DNA of 64,000 nt from Curtobacterium sp. MCPF17_002 (GCF_003234115.2 NZ_CP126251.1:1488001-1552000); one strand, 5' to 3'. Counted from the stretch's first letter, positions 49,274 to 62,409 are shown. Program-made: numbers and translations. Notes: generated by a model from the letters alone, not told the origin.

Positions 49274-50443
49274 GTGACCACGAACCACAACTACCTCGCC
49301 GTCATCAAGGTCGTCGGTGTCGGCGGCGGCGGCGTGAACGCCGTGAACCGCATGATCGAGCTCGGCCTCCGCGGCGTCGAGTTCATCGCCATCAACACCG
49401 ACGCACAGGCACTGCTGCTGAGCGACGCCGACGTCAAGCTCGACGTGGGCCGTGAGATCACCCGTGGTCTCGGCGCCGGCGCGGACCCCGAGGTCGGCCG
49501 TCGTGCCGCCGAGGACCACGCGGAGGAGATCGAGGAAGCGCTCGCGGGCGCCGACATGGTCTTCGTCACCGCGGGTGAGGGCGGTGGGACCGGTACGGGT
49601 GGTGCTCCCGTGGTCGCCCGGATCGCGAAGTCGATCGGTGCGCTCACCATCGGCGTCGTCACGAAGCCGTTCAGCTTCGAGGGCAAGCGCCGCCAGTCCC
49701 AGGCCGAGAACGGCGTCGCCGGGCTCAAGGACGAGGTCGACACGCTCATCGTCGTGCCGAACGACCGCCTCCTCGAGATCAGCGACCGCGGCATCTCCAT
49801 GGTCGAGGCCTTCGCGACCGCCGACCAGGTCCTCCTCGCCGGCGTGCAGGGCATCACCGACCTCATCACGACCCCGGGTCTCATCAACCTCGACTTCGCC
49901 GACGTCAAGTCGGTCATGCAGGGCGCCGGTTCGGCGCTCATGGGCATCGGCTCCTCGCGGGGTGCCGACCGCGCGATCAAGGCGGCCGAGCTCGCCGTCG
50001 CGTCCCCGCTGCTCGAGGCCTCGATCGACGGTGCGCACGGCGTGCTGCTCTCGATCCAGGGTGGGTCGAACCTCGGCATCTTCGAGATCAACGACGCCGC
50101 CCGGCTCGTGCAGGAAGCCGTCCACCCCGAGGCGAACATCATCTTCGGTGCGGTCATCGACGACACCCTCGGCGACGAGGTCCGCGTGACCGTCATCGCC
50201 GCCGGGTTCGACGGCGGCGAGCCGCAGCAGCAGCAGAAGGAGCGTCGCTCGAGCTACGTCGACCCCGACGCCGGGGCGACCGTCCCGGTCTCGAGCGCCG
50301 GCGGCACGGGCGCGATCGAGGACTCCTCCTCGTCCGCCCCGTCGTGGGCGTCGCAGGAGCACGCGGCGCCGGCGCAGCGCGCCGCCGACCCGGCCTTCGA
50401 CGACGATGACGACGAGCTCGACGTCCCCGACTTCCTGAAGTAA
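49274..50443 (+). CDS. ftsZ: Tubulin-like division GTPase FtsZ
   Basis: 389 residues. GTP-binding [13 protein letters not shown], the tubulin signature GGGTGTG (103-109), and T7 loop [11 protein letters not shown] are intact. A variable linker (about 315-375; Gln-, Ser- and Ala-rich) leads to the C-terminal conserved peptide [11 protein letters not shown], which binds SepF and other partners. It forms the Z-ring. GTG 49274 is about 12 nt after GGAGG. A 157-bp gap before it holds its own promoter region and a candidate FtsR site, so ftsZ is probably also transcribed separately from the mur genes. Confidence 0.98.
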   Translation: MTTNHNYLAVIKVVGVGGGGVNAVNRMIELGLRGVEFIAINTDAQALLLSDADVKLDVGREITRGLGAGADPEVGRRAAEDHAEEIEEALAGADMVFVTAGEGGGTGTGGAPVVARIAKSIGALTIGVVTKPFSFEGKRRQSQAENGVAGLKDEVDTLIVVPNDRLLEISDRGISMVEAFATADQVLLAGVQGITDLITTPGLINLDFADVKSVMQGAGSALMGIGSSRGADRAIKAAELAVASPLLEASIDGAHGVLLSIQGGSNLGIFEINDAARLVQEAVHPEANIIFGAVIDDTLGDEVRVTVIAAGFDGGEPQQQQKERRSSYVDPDAGATVPVSSAGGTGAIEDSSSSAPSWASQEHAAPAQRAADPAFDDDDDELDVPDFLK

Positions 50444-50451
50444 CCGTTCCT

Positions 50452-51177
50452 GTGGCAGGTGATCCGCGCCTCCCGTCCGATCCGTCACCAGACGGCGGAC
50501 TGGAGGCGCGTCTCGCGTCCGTCAGGTCCGGCATCTCCGACGCGGCGCGAGCCGCAGGGCGGTCGGTCGACGAGCTGACGCTCGTCGTCGTGACGAAGTA
50601 CCACCCGGCCGCGCTGGTGCGGGAACTCGCCGCGCTCGGCGTCACCGACGTGGGGGAGAACCGTCACCAGGAGGCGCAGGCGAAGGCCGCGGAACTCGCC
50701 GACCTGGCGCTGACGTGGCACTTCGTCGGGCAGCTGCAGTCGAAGAAGGCCCGGCAGGTGCGCCGGTACGCGCACGTCGTGCAGTCGCTCGACCGCGAGT
50801 CCGTCGTCGATGCGTTCGCGCCGACGGAGGCCGAGCCGGAGCCGCCGGTGATCGACGGCTTCGTGCAGGTCAACCTCACCGACGACCCCGGTCGCGGGGG
50901 CGTGCAGCCCGACGCCGTCGAGGCCATGGCCGAACGCGCCCTGGCCACGGGGACGATCCGCCTGCGGGGTGTGATGGCCGTCGCGCCGCTCGACGAGGAA
51001 CCCCGCGCCGCGTTCGCCCGGCTGCGGTCGATCTCGGCGCTCGTGGTCTCCCTCGCGCCGGACGCGACGGACATCTCGGCGGGCATGAGCGGCGACTACG
51101 CCGACGCCGTGCTCGAGGGCGCGACACACCTGCGGATCGGGACCGCAATCACGGGAAACCGGCCGGTCGCGCCCTAG
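50452..51177 (+). CDS. YggS-family PLP-binding protein
   Basis: 241 residues, PLP-homeostasis protein of the YggS/PROSC family. The PLP lysine is in LVVVTKYHP (about 48); the rest of the barrel shows [42 protein letters not shown] and the phosphate-binding [25 protein letters not shown]. It buffers PLP in the cytoplasm. In many actinobacteria a yfiH/pgeF gene separates ftsZ and yggS; here only 8 bp remain. The N-terminal extension is coded partly by GGACTGGAGGCGCG (50498-50511), the core of the dispersed palindrome family. The start GTG 50452 lacks a clear ribosome site. Confidence 0.9.
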   Translation: MAGDPRLPSDPSPDGGLEARLASVRSGISDAARAAGRSVDELTLVVVTKYHPAALVRELAALGVTDVGENRHQEAQAKAAELADLALTWHFVGQLQSKKARQVRRYAHVVQSLDRESVVDAFAPTEAEPEPPVIDGFVQVNLTDDPGRGGVQPDAVEAMAERALATGTIRLRGVMAVAPLDEEPRAAFARLRSISALVVSLAPDATDISAGMSGDYADAVLEGATHLRIGTAITGNRPVAP

Positions 51178-51220
51178 CCTCGTCCCAAGGGCATCCACGA
51201 GCACGAACTCCGGAGGAACC

Positions 51221-51799
51221 ATGGCCAACCCGCTGAAGAAGACGATGGTCTACCTCGGCCTCGCCGACGAGGAACTCGAGTACGAGGACGAGCAGCCGCA
51301 GGAACCTGCGCGCCAGCAGTCGACCCGTCAGCAGGCCGCACCGGCGCAGGCCCCCGCGGCCGCTCCGGTCGCGCAGGAGGCCCCAGCACCCGCCGCGGCC
51401 CCGGTGGCGCCCGTCGCTCCCGAGGCCAAGGCGCACACCCACCAGCGCGGCGCCCAGGTCACCCCGCTCCGTCGCTCGCACGCGACCGCACAGAAGGCAG
51501 CACCGGTCCAGGAAATGAACGAGATCCTCACCGTCCACCCGCGCGAGTACAAGGACGCCCAGTCCATCGCCGAGAGCTTCCGCGACGGCATCCCCGTCAT
51601 CATCAACCTCTCGCAGATGACCGAGTCCGACGCGCGCCGCATGATCGACTTCGCCTCCGGCCTGTCGCTCGGCCTCTACGGCAAGATCGAGCGCGTCACG
51701 AACAAGGTCTTCCTCCTCTCGCCCGCCCACGTCGCAGTGAGTGGCGAGGCGCCTGAGGTAGAGTCCGACATCGAGGCGTCCTTCTTCGCCCAGTCCTGA
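51221..51799 (+). CDS. sepF: Cell division protein SepF
   Basis: 192 residues. An N-terminal membrane-binding amphipathic start ([20 protein letters not shown]) is followed by an Ala/Pro/Gln-rich linker (about 25-90) and the SepF core ([20 protein letters not shown], then [20 protein letters not shown] and [16 protein letters not shown]). It anchors FtsZ to the membrane in actinobacteria, which lack FtsA. GGAGG 4-5 nt before ATG 51221 is ideal. The linker is longer than in many SepF proteins. Confidence 0.95.
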   Translation: MANPLKKTMVYLGLADEELEYEDEQPQEPARQQSTRQQAAPAQAPAAAPVAQEAPAPAAAPVAPVAPEAKAHTHQRGAQVTPLRRSHATAQKAAPVQEMNEILTVHPREYKDAQSIAESFRDGIPVIINLSQMTESDARRMIDFASGLSLGLYGKIERVTNKVFLLSPAHVAVSGEAPEVESDIEASFFAQS

Positions 51800-51901
51800 G
51801 CCCCTCGGGCCTGAGTCTCCTCAGGCCAGAGCCCATCAGGCCCACCCGCCCCGTGAGCGACGTCACGTGACGACGCCCACCCGAGCCGAGCGAGCCCCAT
51901 C

Positions 51902-52189
51902 GTGTCCGCGATCTTCACGATCCTGTACTTCCTCCTCCTGCTCTACTTCTTCGTGATGTGGGGACGGTTCGCGCTCGACATCGTGCAGGCGTACAACCGC
52001 TCCTGGCGTCCCCGCGGGGGACTCCTCGTGCTCTCCGAGGTCGTCTACACCCTGACCGATCCGCCGATCCGCACCGTTCGCAAGGCGCTCCCGCCGCTGC
52101 GGATGGGACCGGTGGCGCTCGACTTCGGGTGGACGATCGTCATGCTCGTCGTCATCATCGCGATGACGATCGCCCGCGCGCTCATCTGA
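51902..52189 (+). CDS. YggT family membrane protein
   Basis: 95 residues with two membrane helices (IFTILYFLLLLYFFVMWGRF and GWTIVMLVVIIAMTIARALI) around a cytoplasmic loop with LSEVVYTLTDPPIRTVRKALPP, the YggT signature. It always lies between sepF and divIVA in actinobacteria, so a role in polar growth or envelope organisation is inferred; the biochemical function is unknown. GTG 51902 has no strong ribosome site and depends on the sepF transcript. Confidence 0.92.
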   Translation: MSAIFTILYFLLLLYFFVMWGRFALDIVQAYNRSWRPRGGLLVLSEVVYTLTDPPIRTVRKALPPLRMGPVALDFGWTIVMLVVIIAMTIARALI

Positions 52190-52268
52190 GCGGGACGGGC
52201 CGCGACACGCGCCACGCCAGGACATGGGCACGGTTCACGGGCACCGTCGGTGTACGGTGGTCGGGATC

Positions 52269-52318
52269 GATGCTCGCTCCGGCGAAGCATCCGCACCGCA
52301 GGATGCGACTGGTACATT
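52269..52318 (+). promoter_or_regulatory. Overlapping inverted repeats and promoter before divIVA
   Basis: GATGCT (52269-52274) pairs with AGCATC (52286-52291), and GCATCC (52287-52292) pairs with GGATGC (52301-52306), so the two stems exclude each other. TACATT at 52313-52318 fits a -10 box about 55 nt before the divIVA start. The repeats could be a DNA operator upstream of that promoter or, in a longer transcript, alternative RNA stems. Confidence 0.35.
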
Positions 52319-52372
52319 CGGTCGCACCCGTAGCGGTTCCACACGTTCAGCAGTTCTATTGAGGTGACGGCA

Positions 52373-53056
52373 ATGGCTTTGACGCCGGAAGACGTAGTCA
52401 ACAAGCGGTTCCAGCCGACGAAGTTCCGCGAGGGCTACGACCAGGACGAGGTCGATGACTTCCTCGACGAGGTCGTGGTCGAGCTGCGCCGCCTGACGGC
52501 CGAGAACGACGAGCTCCGTCAGCGCCTGCAGGCAGCCGAATCGGCTCCGAAGCCGGCGCAGGACGAGCAGTCGGCTCCGACCCCCGAGCCCGAGCCGGAG
52601 CCCGCCCCCGTGGCCGCCGCGCCGGAGCCCGCTCCGGTCGCCGCCGCAGCGCCGGTCTCGACGGTCAGCGCCGACGAGGACACCGAGGGCACCACGAACC
52701 TCCTCACGCTCGCTCGTCGTCTCCACGAGGAGCACGTGCGTGAAGGCGTCGAGAAGCGCGACGCGCTCATCGCCGAGGGCACCGCACAGGCCGCCCGCCT
52801 CGTCTCCGAGGCCGAGGCCAAGCAGCGCCAGATCATCGCCGACACCGAGAACACCAACCGTCAGCGTGTCGCGGTGCTCGAGCAGGAGCAGCGTCAGCTC
52901 GAGGGCAAGATCGACGAGCTCCGCACCTTCGAGCGCGACTACCGTGCGCAGCTCAAGAGCTACATCCAGGGGCAGCTCGCGGAGCTGGACGGCTCGGGCC
53001 CCGAGCAGTCCGGTCTCACCCCCGCGCCGGCATCGGCGCAGGGCTTCGGCAACTGA
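52373..53056 (+). CDS. divIVA: Polar growth protein DivIVA (Wag31)
   Basis: 227 residues. The N-terminal lipid-binding domain is diagnostic: MALTPEDVVNKRFQPTKFRE then GYDQDEVDDFLDEVVVELRR. A coiled coil continues to about residue 60, an Ala/Pro/Glu-rich linker follows (about 61-100), and a long C-terminal coiled coil runs from LARRLHEEHVREGVEKRDAL to about 205. It marks curved membrane at the poles and recruits wall-elongation enzymes. GAGG before ATG 52373 supports this start over one three codons upstream. Confidence 0.95.
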   Translation: MALTPEDVVNKRFQPTKFREGYDQDEVDDFLDEVVVELRRLTAENDELRQRLQAAESAPKPAQDEQSAPTPEPEPEPAPVAAAPEPAPVAAAAPVSTVSADEDTEGTTNLLTLARRLHEEHVREGVEKRDALIAEGTAQAARLVSEAEAKQRQIIADTENTNRQRVAVLEQEQRQLEGKIDELRTFERDYRAQLKSYIQGQLAELDGSGPEQSGLTPAPASAQGFGN

Positions 53057-53058
53057 CG

Positions 53059-53766
53059 TTGTCGCGACCAGCATCACGAGCGAAGGTCAGTGTCCGCGCA
53101 ATCGCGGCACTGGCCTTCGCCGCTGTCGTCGTGGTGGCGCTCGACCAGGGCGTGAAGGCGCTCGTCGTCGCCAACCTGCCGTACGGCACCGTCGTCCCCG
53201 TCCTCGGGAACGCACTGCAGTTCCTCTACGTCCGGAACCCGGGCGCCGCGTTCTCGTTCGCGGTCAACATGACGTGGATCTTCTCGATCGTCTCGACGGC
53301 AGTCGTCGTCGCGATCGTCGTGTTCGCCCGGCGCATCCGCTCGATGTGGTGGGCCCTCGTGCTGGGCATGCTCCTCGGCGGCGCGCTCGGCAACCTGCTC
53401 GACCGGCTCTTCCGTGAGCCCGGCTTCGGCCGCGGCCACGTCGTGGACTTCATCTCGACGCCGTGGATGATGCCGGCGATCTACAACATCGCCGACTCGT
53501 TCATCTGCATCAGCATGGTGATCTTCGTGCTGCTCGTCATCCTCGGCGTGAACCTCGACGGTTCCCGCGCCCTGTCCGCGAAGCAGCAGCGCGCTGCCGA
53601 CGCGGCGGCTGCGGACCGCACCGGGGGCGTCGCGTCCTTCCGCGGCGAGGACGAGGCGGCGACCGACGGCCGGGCCGCGGCGTCCGTGGCGGACGAACCC
53701 CGCGCCTCCAGGCCCGCCGACGAACCGCGCGACTCGCGCGACGCGCTCGGACACGACGCGACGTGA
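53059..53766 (+). CDS. lspA: Lipoprotein signal peptidase with extended tail
   Basis: 235 residues. Four membrane helices carry the LspA landmarks: [31 protein letters not shown] (first catalytic Asp) and YNIADSFI (second catalytic Asp). It removes signal peptides from prolipoproteins. The usual protein ends near residue 165; here about 65 hydrophilic residues follow ([20 protein letters not shown] ... [11 protein letters not shown]), and the coding sequence there includes CGCGCCTCCAGGCCCG, a half-element of the dispersed palindrome. TTG 53059 is two bases after the divIVA stop. rluD starts inside its stop codon. Confidence 0.92.
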   Translation: MSRPASRAKVSVRAIAALAFAAVVVVALDQGVKALVVANLPYGTVVPVLGNALQFLYVRNPGAAFSFAVNMTWIFSIVSTAVVVAIVVFARRIRSMWWALVLGMLLGGALGNLLDRLFREPGFGRGHVVDFISTPWMMPAIYNIADSFICISMVIFVLLVILGVNLDGSRALSAKQQRAADAAAADRTGGVASFRGEDEAATDGRAAASVADEPRASRPADEPRDSRDALGHDAT

Positions 53767-54686
53767 GCGAGCAGCGCAGTCTGCCCGTCCCCGACGGGCT
53801 CGCCGGCGAGCGTGTCGACGCCGCCATCGCCAAGCTCCTCGGGTTCAGCCGCTCCTTCGCCTCCGACGTCGTCGCTGCCGGTGGCGTCCGCGTCGACGGT
53901 GCCGTCGTCGACAAGTCCGACCGGCTGCACGTCGACTCGTGGCTCGAGGTCGAGTGGACCCCGAAGGAAGCCCCGCGGATCATCCCGGTCGAGGTGCCCG
54001 GCATGACGGTCGTGCACGACGACGACGACATCATCGTGGTCGACAAGCCGATCGGCGTCGCAGCACACCCCTCGCCCGGCTGGGACGGCCCCACCGTGCC
54101 CGGCGGGCTGGCCGCTGCCGGGTTCACCATCGCGACCTCTGGTGCCGCCGAGCGCGCGGGCATCGTGCACCGCCTCGACGTCGGCACCTCGGGCCTGATG
54201 GTCGTCGCGAAGACCGAGCTCGCGTACACACACCTCAAGCGCGCCTTCAAGGAGCGCACGGTCGAGAAGGTCTACCACGCACTCGCGCAGGGGCACCCCG
54301 ACCCGACCTCGGGCACGGTCGACGCCCCGATCGGCCGACACCCGTCGAGTGACTGGAAGTTCGCGGTCACCGCGGACGGCAAGCCGAGCGTCACGCACTA
54401 CGCCACGCTCGAGGCGTTCCGGTCCGCGACGCTGCTCGAGGTCCACCTCGAGACCGGCCGGACGCACCAGATCCGGGTGCACATGGCGGCGACGCGGCAC
54501 CCGCTCGTCGGCGACACGATGTACGGCGCCGACCCGGTACTGGCGAACGAGCTCGGGCTGACACGCCAGTGGCTCGACGCCGTCCGGCTCGGGTTCGAGC
54601 ACCCGCGGACGGGGCAGTGGGTGCAGTACGAGGCCTCGTACCCCGAGGACCTGCAGCTCGCGCTCGACCGCATCCGCGCCGCGTAG
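53763..54686 (+). CDS. rluD: RluA/RluD-family 23S rRNA pseudouridine synthase
   Basis: 307 residues. An N-terminal S4 domain ([20 protein letters not shown] with GGVRVDG) precedes the pseudouridine synthase domain. Catalytic motif [16 protein letters not shown] holds the essential Asp; [16 protein letters not shown] and [10 protein letters not shown] complete the pattern. It modifies uridines in large-subunit rRNA; the exact position is inferred from similarity to RluD. GTG 53763 overlaps the lspA stop (GTGA), the common lspA-rluD pairing. Confidence 0.93.
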   Translation: MSEQRSLPVPDGLAGERVDAAIAKLLGFSRSFASDVVAAGGVRVDGAVVDKSDRLHVDSWLEVEWTPKEAPRIIPVEVPGMTVVHDDDDIIVVDKPIGVAAHPSPGWDGPTVPGGLAAAGFTIATSGAAERAGIVHRLDVGTSGLMVVAKTELAYTHLKRAFKERTVEKVYHALAQGHPDPTSGTVDAPIGRHPSSDWKFAVTADGKPSVTHYATLEAFRSATLLEVHLETGRTHQIRVHMAATRHPLVGDTMYGADPVLANELGLTRQWLDAVRLGFEHPRTGQWVQYEASYPEDLQLALDRIRAA

Positions 54687-54743
54687 GCGCTCATGTGCGC
54701 CGACCGACTCGCCTGACACGCCCGGGGTTGTCCGCGGTCACGG

Positions 54744-54749
54744 TTAGGC
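54744..54749 (+). promoter_or_regulatory. Candidate dnaE -10 box (TAGGCT)
   Basis: TAGGCT lies about 40 nt before the dnaE GTG, after GGTCACGGT. The leader contains GGAGG about 5 nt before the start, so this is a normal leadered transcript. The -35 is not clear. Confidence 0.45.
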
Positions 54750-54789
54750 TGTTCACGCCCCGCAGCAGCTCCTTCGAACCGGAGGTTCC

Positions 54790-58323
<3,534 letters not shown>

Positions 58324-58333
58324 GACAGGACAC

Positions 58334-58684
58334 ATGACCGGACACCGGATCTTCGGGACGCCCGTCGCGGCGGTCTACCCGCACTACCTCGCGAAGGTGG
58401 AGCGGAAGGGCCACACGAAGGCGGAGCTCGACACCGTCATCGAGTGGCTGACGGGCTTCGACGACCGGGCGCTCGCGCAGCACCTGACCGACGAGACCTC
58501 CTTCGAGGACTTCTTCGCCGCCGCGCACCTCCACCCGAACGCGCCCCTCATCAGGGGCACGATCTGCGGTGTCCGGATCGAGGAGCTCGACGACCCGCTC
58601 ATGCGGCAGATCCGGTACCTCGACAAGCTCGTCGACGAGGTCGCGAAGGGCCGTCCGATGGAGAAGGTCCTCCGCACCGCGTGA
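58334..58684 (+). CDS. DUF2200 family protein
   Basis: 116 residues. The start RIFGTPVAAVYPHYLAKVER and KGHTKAELDTVIEWLTGF, then FFAAAHLHPNAPLIRGTICG VRIEELDDPLMRQIRYLDKL VDEVAKGRPMEKVLR, are the DUF2200 pattern. The family is small and cytoplasmic with no proven role. AGGA 7 nt before ATG 58334 supports the start. It lies 10 bp after dnaE, and the next gene starts inside its stop codon. Confidence 0.88.
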   Translation: MTGHRIFGTPVAAVYPHYLAKVERKGHTKAELDTVIEWLTGFDDRALAQHLTDETSFEDFFAAAHLHPNAPLIRGTICGVRIEELDDPLMRQIRYLDKLVDEVAKGRPMEKVLRTA

Positions 58685-59514
58685 TCGACGCCGACCGGGC
58701 TGCTCCGTCGCCCGAGGTGCTGCGCGCCTTCGGCGTGGGGGAGTCCACGCCGGAACCGCTCCCCGGCGGGCGGGGCCTGACCTGGCGGGCCGGTGCGGTC
58801 GTCCTGCGCCCGCACGACGGCGCAGCGGAGACGGACTGGCGTTCCGGTGTCCTCACCGCGCTCGCGCACACCAGGGAGTTCCGCACGCCGCGGCCGGTCG
58901 CCACGCGCGAGGGCTCGTGGCGCGCCGACCGCTGGGAGGCGTGGGAGTGGCTGCCCGGCGCCCACGCCGACGAGACGCGCGTCGAGGACGTCATCCGTGC
59001 CGGTGACGCCTTCCACCGCGCGGTCGCCGGGCTCGCGCGGCCCGGCTTCCTCGGCGGTCCCGGCACGAGCGACGACAGCGACAGAACCGGTGACCGCGAC
59101 GGCAACGCCTGGAGCCGTGCCGACCGGATGGCCTGGGGCGAACGGCCGATGCCGCGCGATCCGTCGCTCGACCGGCTCGTCGCCGCGTTCCGCCCGGTGC
59201 AGGCACCGTCGCAACTCGTCCACGGTGACCTGCTCGGCAACGTGCTCTTCGCCGACGGGCGGCCACCCGCCGTCATCGACTGGCCGCCGTACTGGCGACC
59301 AGCCGGGCTCGGCGCGGCGATCGCCGCGGTCGATGCGGTCTGCTGGCACGCCGTGCCGCTCGTCCGGCTCGAGGGCCTCGGCGACGGCGTCGCCGAGTGG
59401 CGTCAGCTCCTGGTGCGGGCGCTCGCGTTCCGCGTCGCGACGCTGCACCAGCTGGGCGTGTGGGATGCGGCTGCAGCGGAGCTGCACCGTCCCGTCATCG
59501 ACGCGCTGGTCTGA
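58681..59514 (+). CDS. Phosphotransferase-fold protein (APH family)
   Basis: 277 residues. The APH/kinase-like pattern is seen in the catalytic loop LVHGDLLGNVLF (about 178-189) and the metal-binding VIDWPPYWRPAGLGAA (about 195-210). The N-lobe starts EVLRAFGVGESTPEPLPGGR GLTWRAGAVVLRP, typical of actinobacterial proteins annotated as aminoglycoside phosphotransferase or TIGR02569-like. Substrate unknown; resistance should not be assumed. GTG 58681 overlaps the DUF2200 stop (GTGA). Confidence 0.85.
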   Translation: MIDADRAAPSPEVLRAFGVGESTPEPLPGGRGLTWRAGAVVLRPHDGAAETDWRSGVLTALAHTREFRTPRPVATREGSWRADRWEAWEWLPGAHADETRVEDVIRAGDAFHRAVAGLARPGFLGGPGTSDDSDRTGDRDGNAWSRADRMAWGERPMPRDPSLDRLVAAFRPVQAPSQLVHGDLLGNVLFADGRPPAVIDWPPYWRPAGLGAAIAAVDAVCWHAVPLVRLEGLGDGVAEWRQLLVRALAFRVATLHQLGVWDAAAAELHRPVIDALV

Positions 59515-59526
59515 ACGCAACCGACC

Positions 59527-59574
59527 GACGGCCTGGAGGCGCGGGGCGGGGTCGCCACGTGCCTCCAGGCCGTC
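59527..59574. terminator. Hairpin (CTGGAGGC family) between convergent genes
   Basis: GACGGCCTGGAGGC (59527-59540) pairs perfectly with GCCTCCAGGCCGTC (59561-59574). The 20-nt interior is GC-rich. It lies between the convergent phosphotransferase and GT2 genes and may terminate both. No T-tract. Confidence 0.6.
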
Positions 59575-59587
59575 AGTGGGTCCGGTC

Positions 59588-61042
59588 TCAGGCGCCGCGG
59601 CCGGTGATCGCGCGGATGCGCGCGACGATCCGTGGGTTGCGTGCGCCGAAGGTGAGGGCCGTGAGGCGGCGCACCGACACCGTGGCGCGGTGCACGAGCA
59701 GGCCGGTGGCCTCGGCGATGTCCGACACGGCGTGCCAGCGAGCGCGCAGGGAAGCCGGGTCGATCGCCGTGTCCGCGGCCATCCGGACGAGACGGACGAG
59801 GTCCGCGCCGTCGTGCCAGGAGGTGCTCTGGTTCTCGAAGCGGCGGAGGATCCGGTCGATCGCCGAGGCACGGTGGTTGGCGACGGCGTGCGACCAGCGG
59901 ACGTCGTGCGAGACCGGATCGACGAGGATCCAGCGGGGAGCGTTGGCGTTGAGGGCGGAGAGCTGTGCGAACGTCGTCAGTGCGCCGAGGGCCACGGCCA
60001 CGTCGAAGATCTGTCGGGGGCGACCGCCCACCGCGATGGCGGCGCCCGGGAAGGCCACGCGCGCAGCGCGGATCTGCGACTTCGCGACGATCACCGTGAC
60101 GACGACGTCCTCGGGCGCGGCGGCCAGGGTGCTCCGGACGCGTTCGACGACCTCGTTCGTCAGCTCCGCCGGGACGTGCAGGGCCACACGGACCACGTCG
60201 TCGTCGGGCAGGAAGGCGTCGGCGAAGACGTCCACGGCGTCACGGTAGCGGGCGAGGAAGAGCGCGATCGCTCCGCCGTAGAACGGGTACCGCTCGAGCA
60301 GGATGCGCTCGTGCTCGAGACGGAGGGACGGGCCGCGGTCACCGCTGAAGCTCGTCGACCCGGTGTGCAGGACGAGTGCACGGTTCGCGAGCACCGAGGT
60401 GAATCCCTGCTCGTTGATCCGCAGGCAGAAGTCGTTCTCCTCGCCGTACCCGGGGGAGAAGACGTCGTCGAAGAGGCCGAAGCGGTCGACCATCTCGCGG
60501 CGGATGAGGAAGCAGAAGCCCATTGCGACCGGCGAGACGGTGTGCCGGGGGAGCAGGTACTTCGTCCGGCCGTGCAGCTCGCGGGTGCGACGGGGTGCGA
60601 GGGTCGCCCGCGGGTTCCGCCGGGCGTAGGGGAAGGACGCGATCGTGGCGTTGTCGCTCCGTGCGCAGACCACGCCGATCGAGTCGTCGGAAGCGAGGAC
60701 CGCGGTCATCTCGTCGAGGAAGCCGGGCATCGGCACGGTGTCGCTGTTGAGCAGCAGGACGTCGTTGCCGGTGCGGTCGAGCTCGAGGACGGCACGGTTG
60801 CAGTTGCCGACGAAGCCGAGGTTCTTCCGGTTGCGGGTGTACTCGAAGCCCTCGTGGTCGCCCACGAGTTCGAGCACGCGTGCCTCGATGACGTCGACGC
60901 GCGGGCCGACGTCGTTCGCCAGCAGGACCCGGTCGACGGAGAAGTCGACCGTCTCGAGCAGCGCCTCGATGCACCGTTCGAGCCCGGGGAGGTCGTCGTA
61001 GATGGGCACGACGATCGTGACCGGACGGCGGTCGCGGGTCAC
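59588..61042 (-). CDS. GT2 family glycosyltransferase (rhamnosyl/galactofuranosyl type)
   Basis: 484 residues. The GT-A domain opens with VTIVVPIYDDLPGLERCIEA; the DxD-like motif is LLLNSDTVPMPGFLDEM; the acceptor/catalytic region is FGLFDDVFSPGYGEENDFCLRINEQGF. This is the WcaA/RfbF-type subgroup that adds sugars to surface polysaccharides. The C-terminal 200 residues are helical and unlike known domains. It starts at GTG 61042, overlapping the stop of the GT4 gene (GTGA), so the pair is co-translated. The sugar cannot be predicted. Confidence 0.88.
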   Translation of the reverse strand: MTRDRRPVTIVVPIYDDLPGLERCIEALLETVDFSVDRVLLANDVGPRVDVIEARVLELVGDHEGFEYTRNRKNLGFVGNCNRAVLELDRTGNDVLLLNSDTVPMPGFLDEMTAVLASDDSIGVVCARSDNATIASFPYARRNPRATLAPRRTRELHGRTKYLLPRHTVSPVAMGFCFLIRREMVDRFGLFDDVFSPGYGEENDFCLRINEQGFTSVLANRALVLHTGSTSFSGDRGPSLRLEHERILLERYPFYGGAIALFLARYRDAVDVFADAFLPDDDVVRVALHVPAELTNEVVERVRSTLAAAPEDVVVTVIVAKSQIRAARVAFPGAAIAVGGRPRQIFDVAVALGALTTFAQLSALNANAPRWILVDPVSHDVRWSHAVANHRASAIDRILRRFENQSTSWHDGADLVRLVRMAADTAIDPASLRARWHAVSDIAEATGLLVHRATVSVRRLTALTFGARNPRIVARIRAITGRGA

Positions 61043-62409
61043 CGGCGGGCCATCTTCCGGACCACGACCCCGGGGCGGGCGAGGAGCCGGCCGACGGCGC
61101 CGGAGCGCGAGCGGACCCGGTTCGCCAGCAGGCCGACGGCCGCACGGGCGCTCGTGGCGCCGAGCGATGCGTACGCCCCGGGCAGCTCGAACCAGTACCG
61201 CGCCGCCTGGGGGAGCCGGTAGCCCTCCGTGCCGACCAACGCGACCAGACGTGCGATGGCCGCGGCGTTGTCGTGGCCGGCACCCATCACGGCGGCGAGC
61301 CGGTCCGGAGCAGCCGACCCGTGCCTCCTGGCCGTGTCCGGGTCAGCCGCGTAGGCGGCGAGGGCGTCGGCGAGGGCCGACGTGTCGTCGGCGTCCACCA
61401 GCGCACCCGTGACCCCGGGCTCGATGAGTTCGGCGCTGCCGCCCTGACGGGTCGCGACGACGGCCTTGCCCAGCGTCATGTACTCGGCCGTGGTGCGGCC
61501 GAACGCCTCGATCGTGGACGGGGTGATGCAGACGTCCGCCGCCTCGATGAAGGGAGCGGGCGTGTGCTGCTCGCCGGCGAAGACGACGTGCTCGGCGACG
61601 CCGAGGGCACGGGCCCGGTCGGTGAGGCGCTGGTCCTCGCCCGGGTGCTTCCAGCTGCCGACGAAGCAGACGCTCGCGGTGATGCCGCGCTCGCGGAGCG
61701 CCCCGAGGGCGTCGACGACGCGGTGTTGACCCTTCGACTCCTCGACCCGGCCGAGGACCGTGATCCGGAGGCCGGGATCGGTCTGGGGGAAGGGCGTGAC
61801 GGCAGGGGCCTCGTCCTTGGTGGCGAGGAGCCGCGCGGTGTCGACCGTCGGGTAGGCGACCGACACCTTGTCGGCGGGGATGTACTGCGCGAGGTGCTCG
61901 CGCATCGCCTCGGAGTTCGTGACCACGGCACCCGACATCAGGCCGATGTCGCCGAGGACGCCGGCGCGGCCGGTCTGGAACTGCAAGCCGTGGTCGAGGT
62001 CGCCGTACTCACGGACGAACCAGGCCTGCGGGATGCCGAGGACGGCGGCCGCGAATGAGGCCCACGGAGCGACGAGGGTGTTCGTCACGACGAGGTCCGG
62101 GCGTTCACGCTCGTACTTCCGGATGATCGCGTTCACCGCGGCGTAGTCGACCGTGGCGAAGGCTGCGCGCTCGGAAGCCGGTGCGGGTTGCGGACTCGGC
62201 AGCGCCCACCCGCGGAAACGCAGGGCGTCGTACGCCCAACCGCGCTCGTCGAGTGCCTCGATGAACTTGCCCCGAGGCGCCTTCGTGATGAAGGTCGGCG
62301 TCATCGTCGGGTCCTGTTCCTGCCAGTCCTCCACGAAGCGGAGGAGAGACCGCTCAGCCCCGCCGAGGTTCACCGGCGCGGTGGAGTGGTTGGCGAAACT
62401 GACGATCAC
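61039..62409 (-). CDS. GT4 family glycosyltransferase
   Basis: 456 residues, GT-B fold. The N-terminal acceptor domain includes NLGGAERSLLRFVEDW. The C-terminal nucleotide-sugar domain has ITVLGRVEESKGQHRVVDAL and TPSTIEAFGRTTAEYMTLGKAVVATRQGGSAELI, with the E-x7-E motif. It belongs with the GT2 gene it overlaps and probably builds the same polysaccharide as the divergent exporter. It starts at GTG 62409, next to an inverted repeat that may be an operator; TAGGGT about 6 nt upstream could make it leaderless. Confidence 0.9.
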   Translation of the reverse strand: MIVSFANHSTAPVNLGGAERSLLRFVEDWQEQDPTMTPTFITKAPRGKFIEALDERGWAYDALRFRGWALPSPQPAPASERAAFATVDYAAVNAIIRKYERERPDLVVTNTLVAPWASFAAAVLGIPQAWFVREYGDLDHGLQFQTGRAGVLGDIGLMSGAVVTNSEAMREHLAQYIPADKVSVAYPTVDTARLLATKDEAPAVTPFPQTDPGLRITVLGRVEESKGQHRVVDALGALRERGITASVCFVGSWKHPGEDQRLTDRARALGVAEHVVFAGEQHTPAPFIEAADVCITPSTIEAFGRTTAEYMTLGKAVVATRQGGSAELIEPGVTGALVDADDTSALADALAAYAADPDTARRHGSAAPDRLAAVMGAGHDNAAAIARLVALVGTEGYRLPQAARYWFELPGAYASLGATSARAAVGLLANRVRSRSGAVGRLLARPGVVVRKMARR

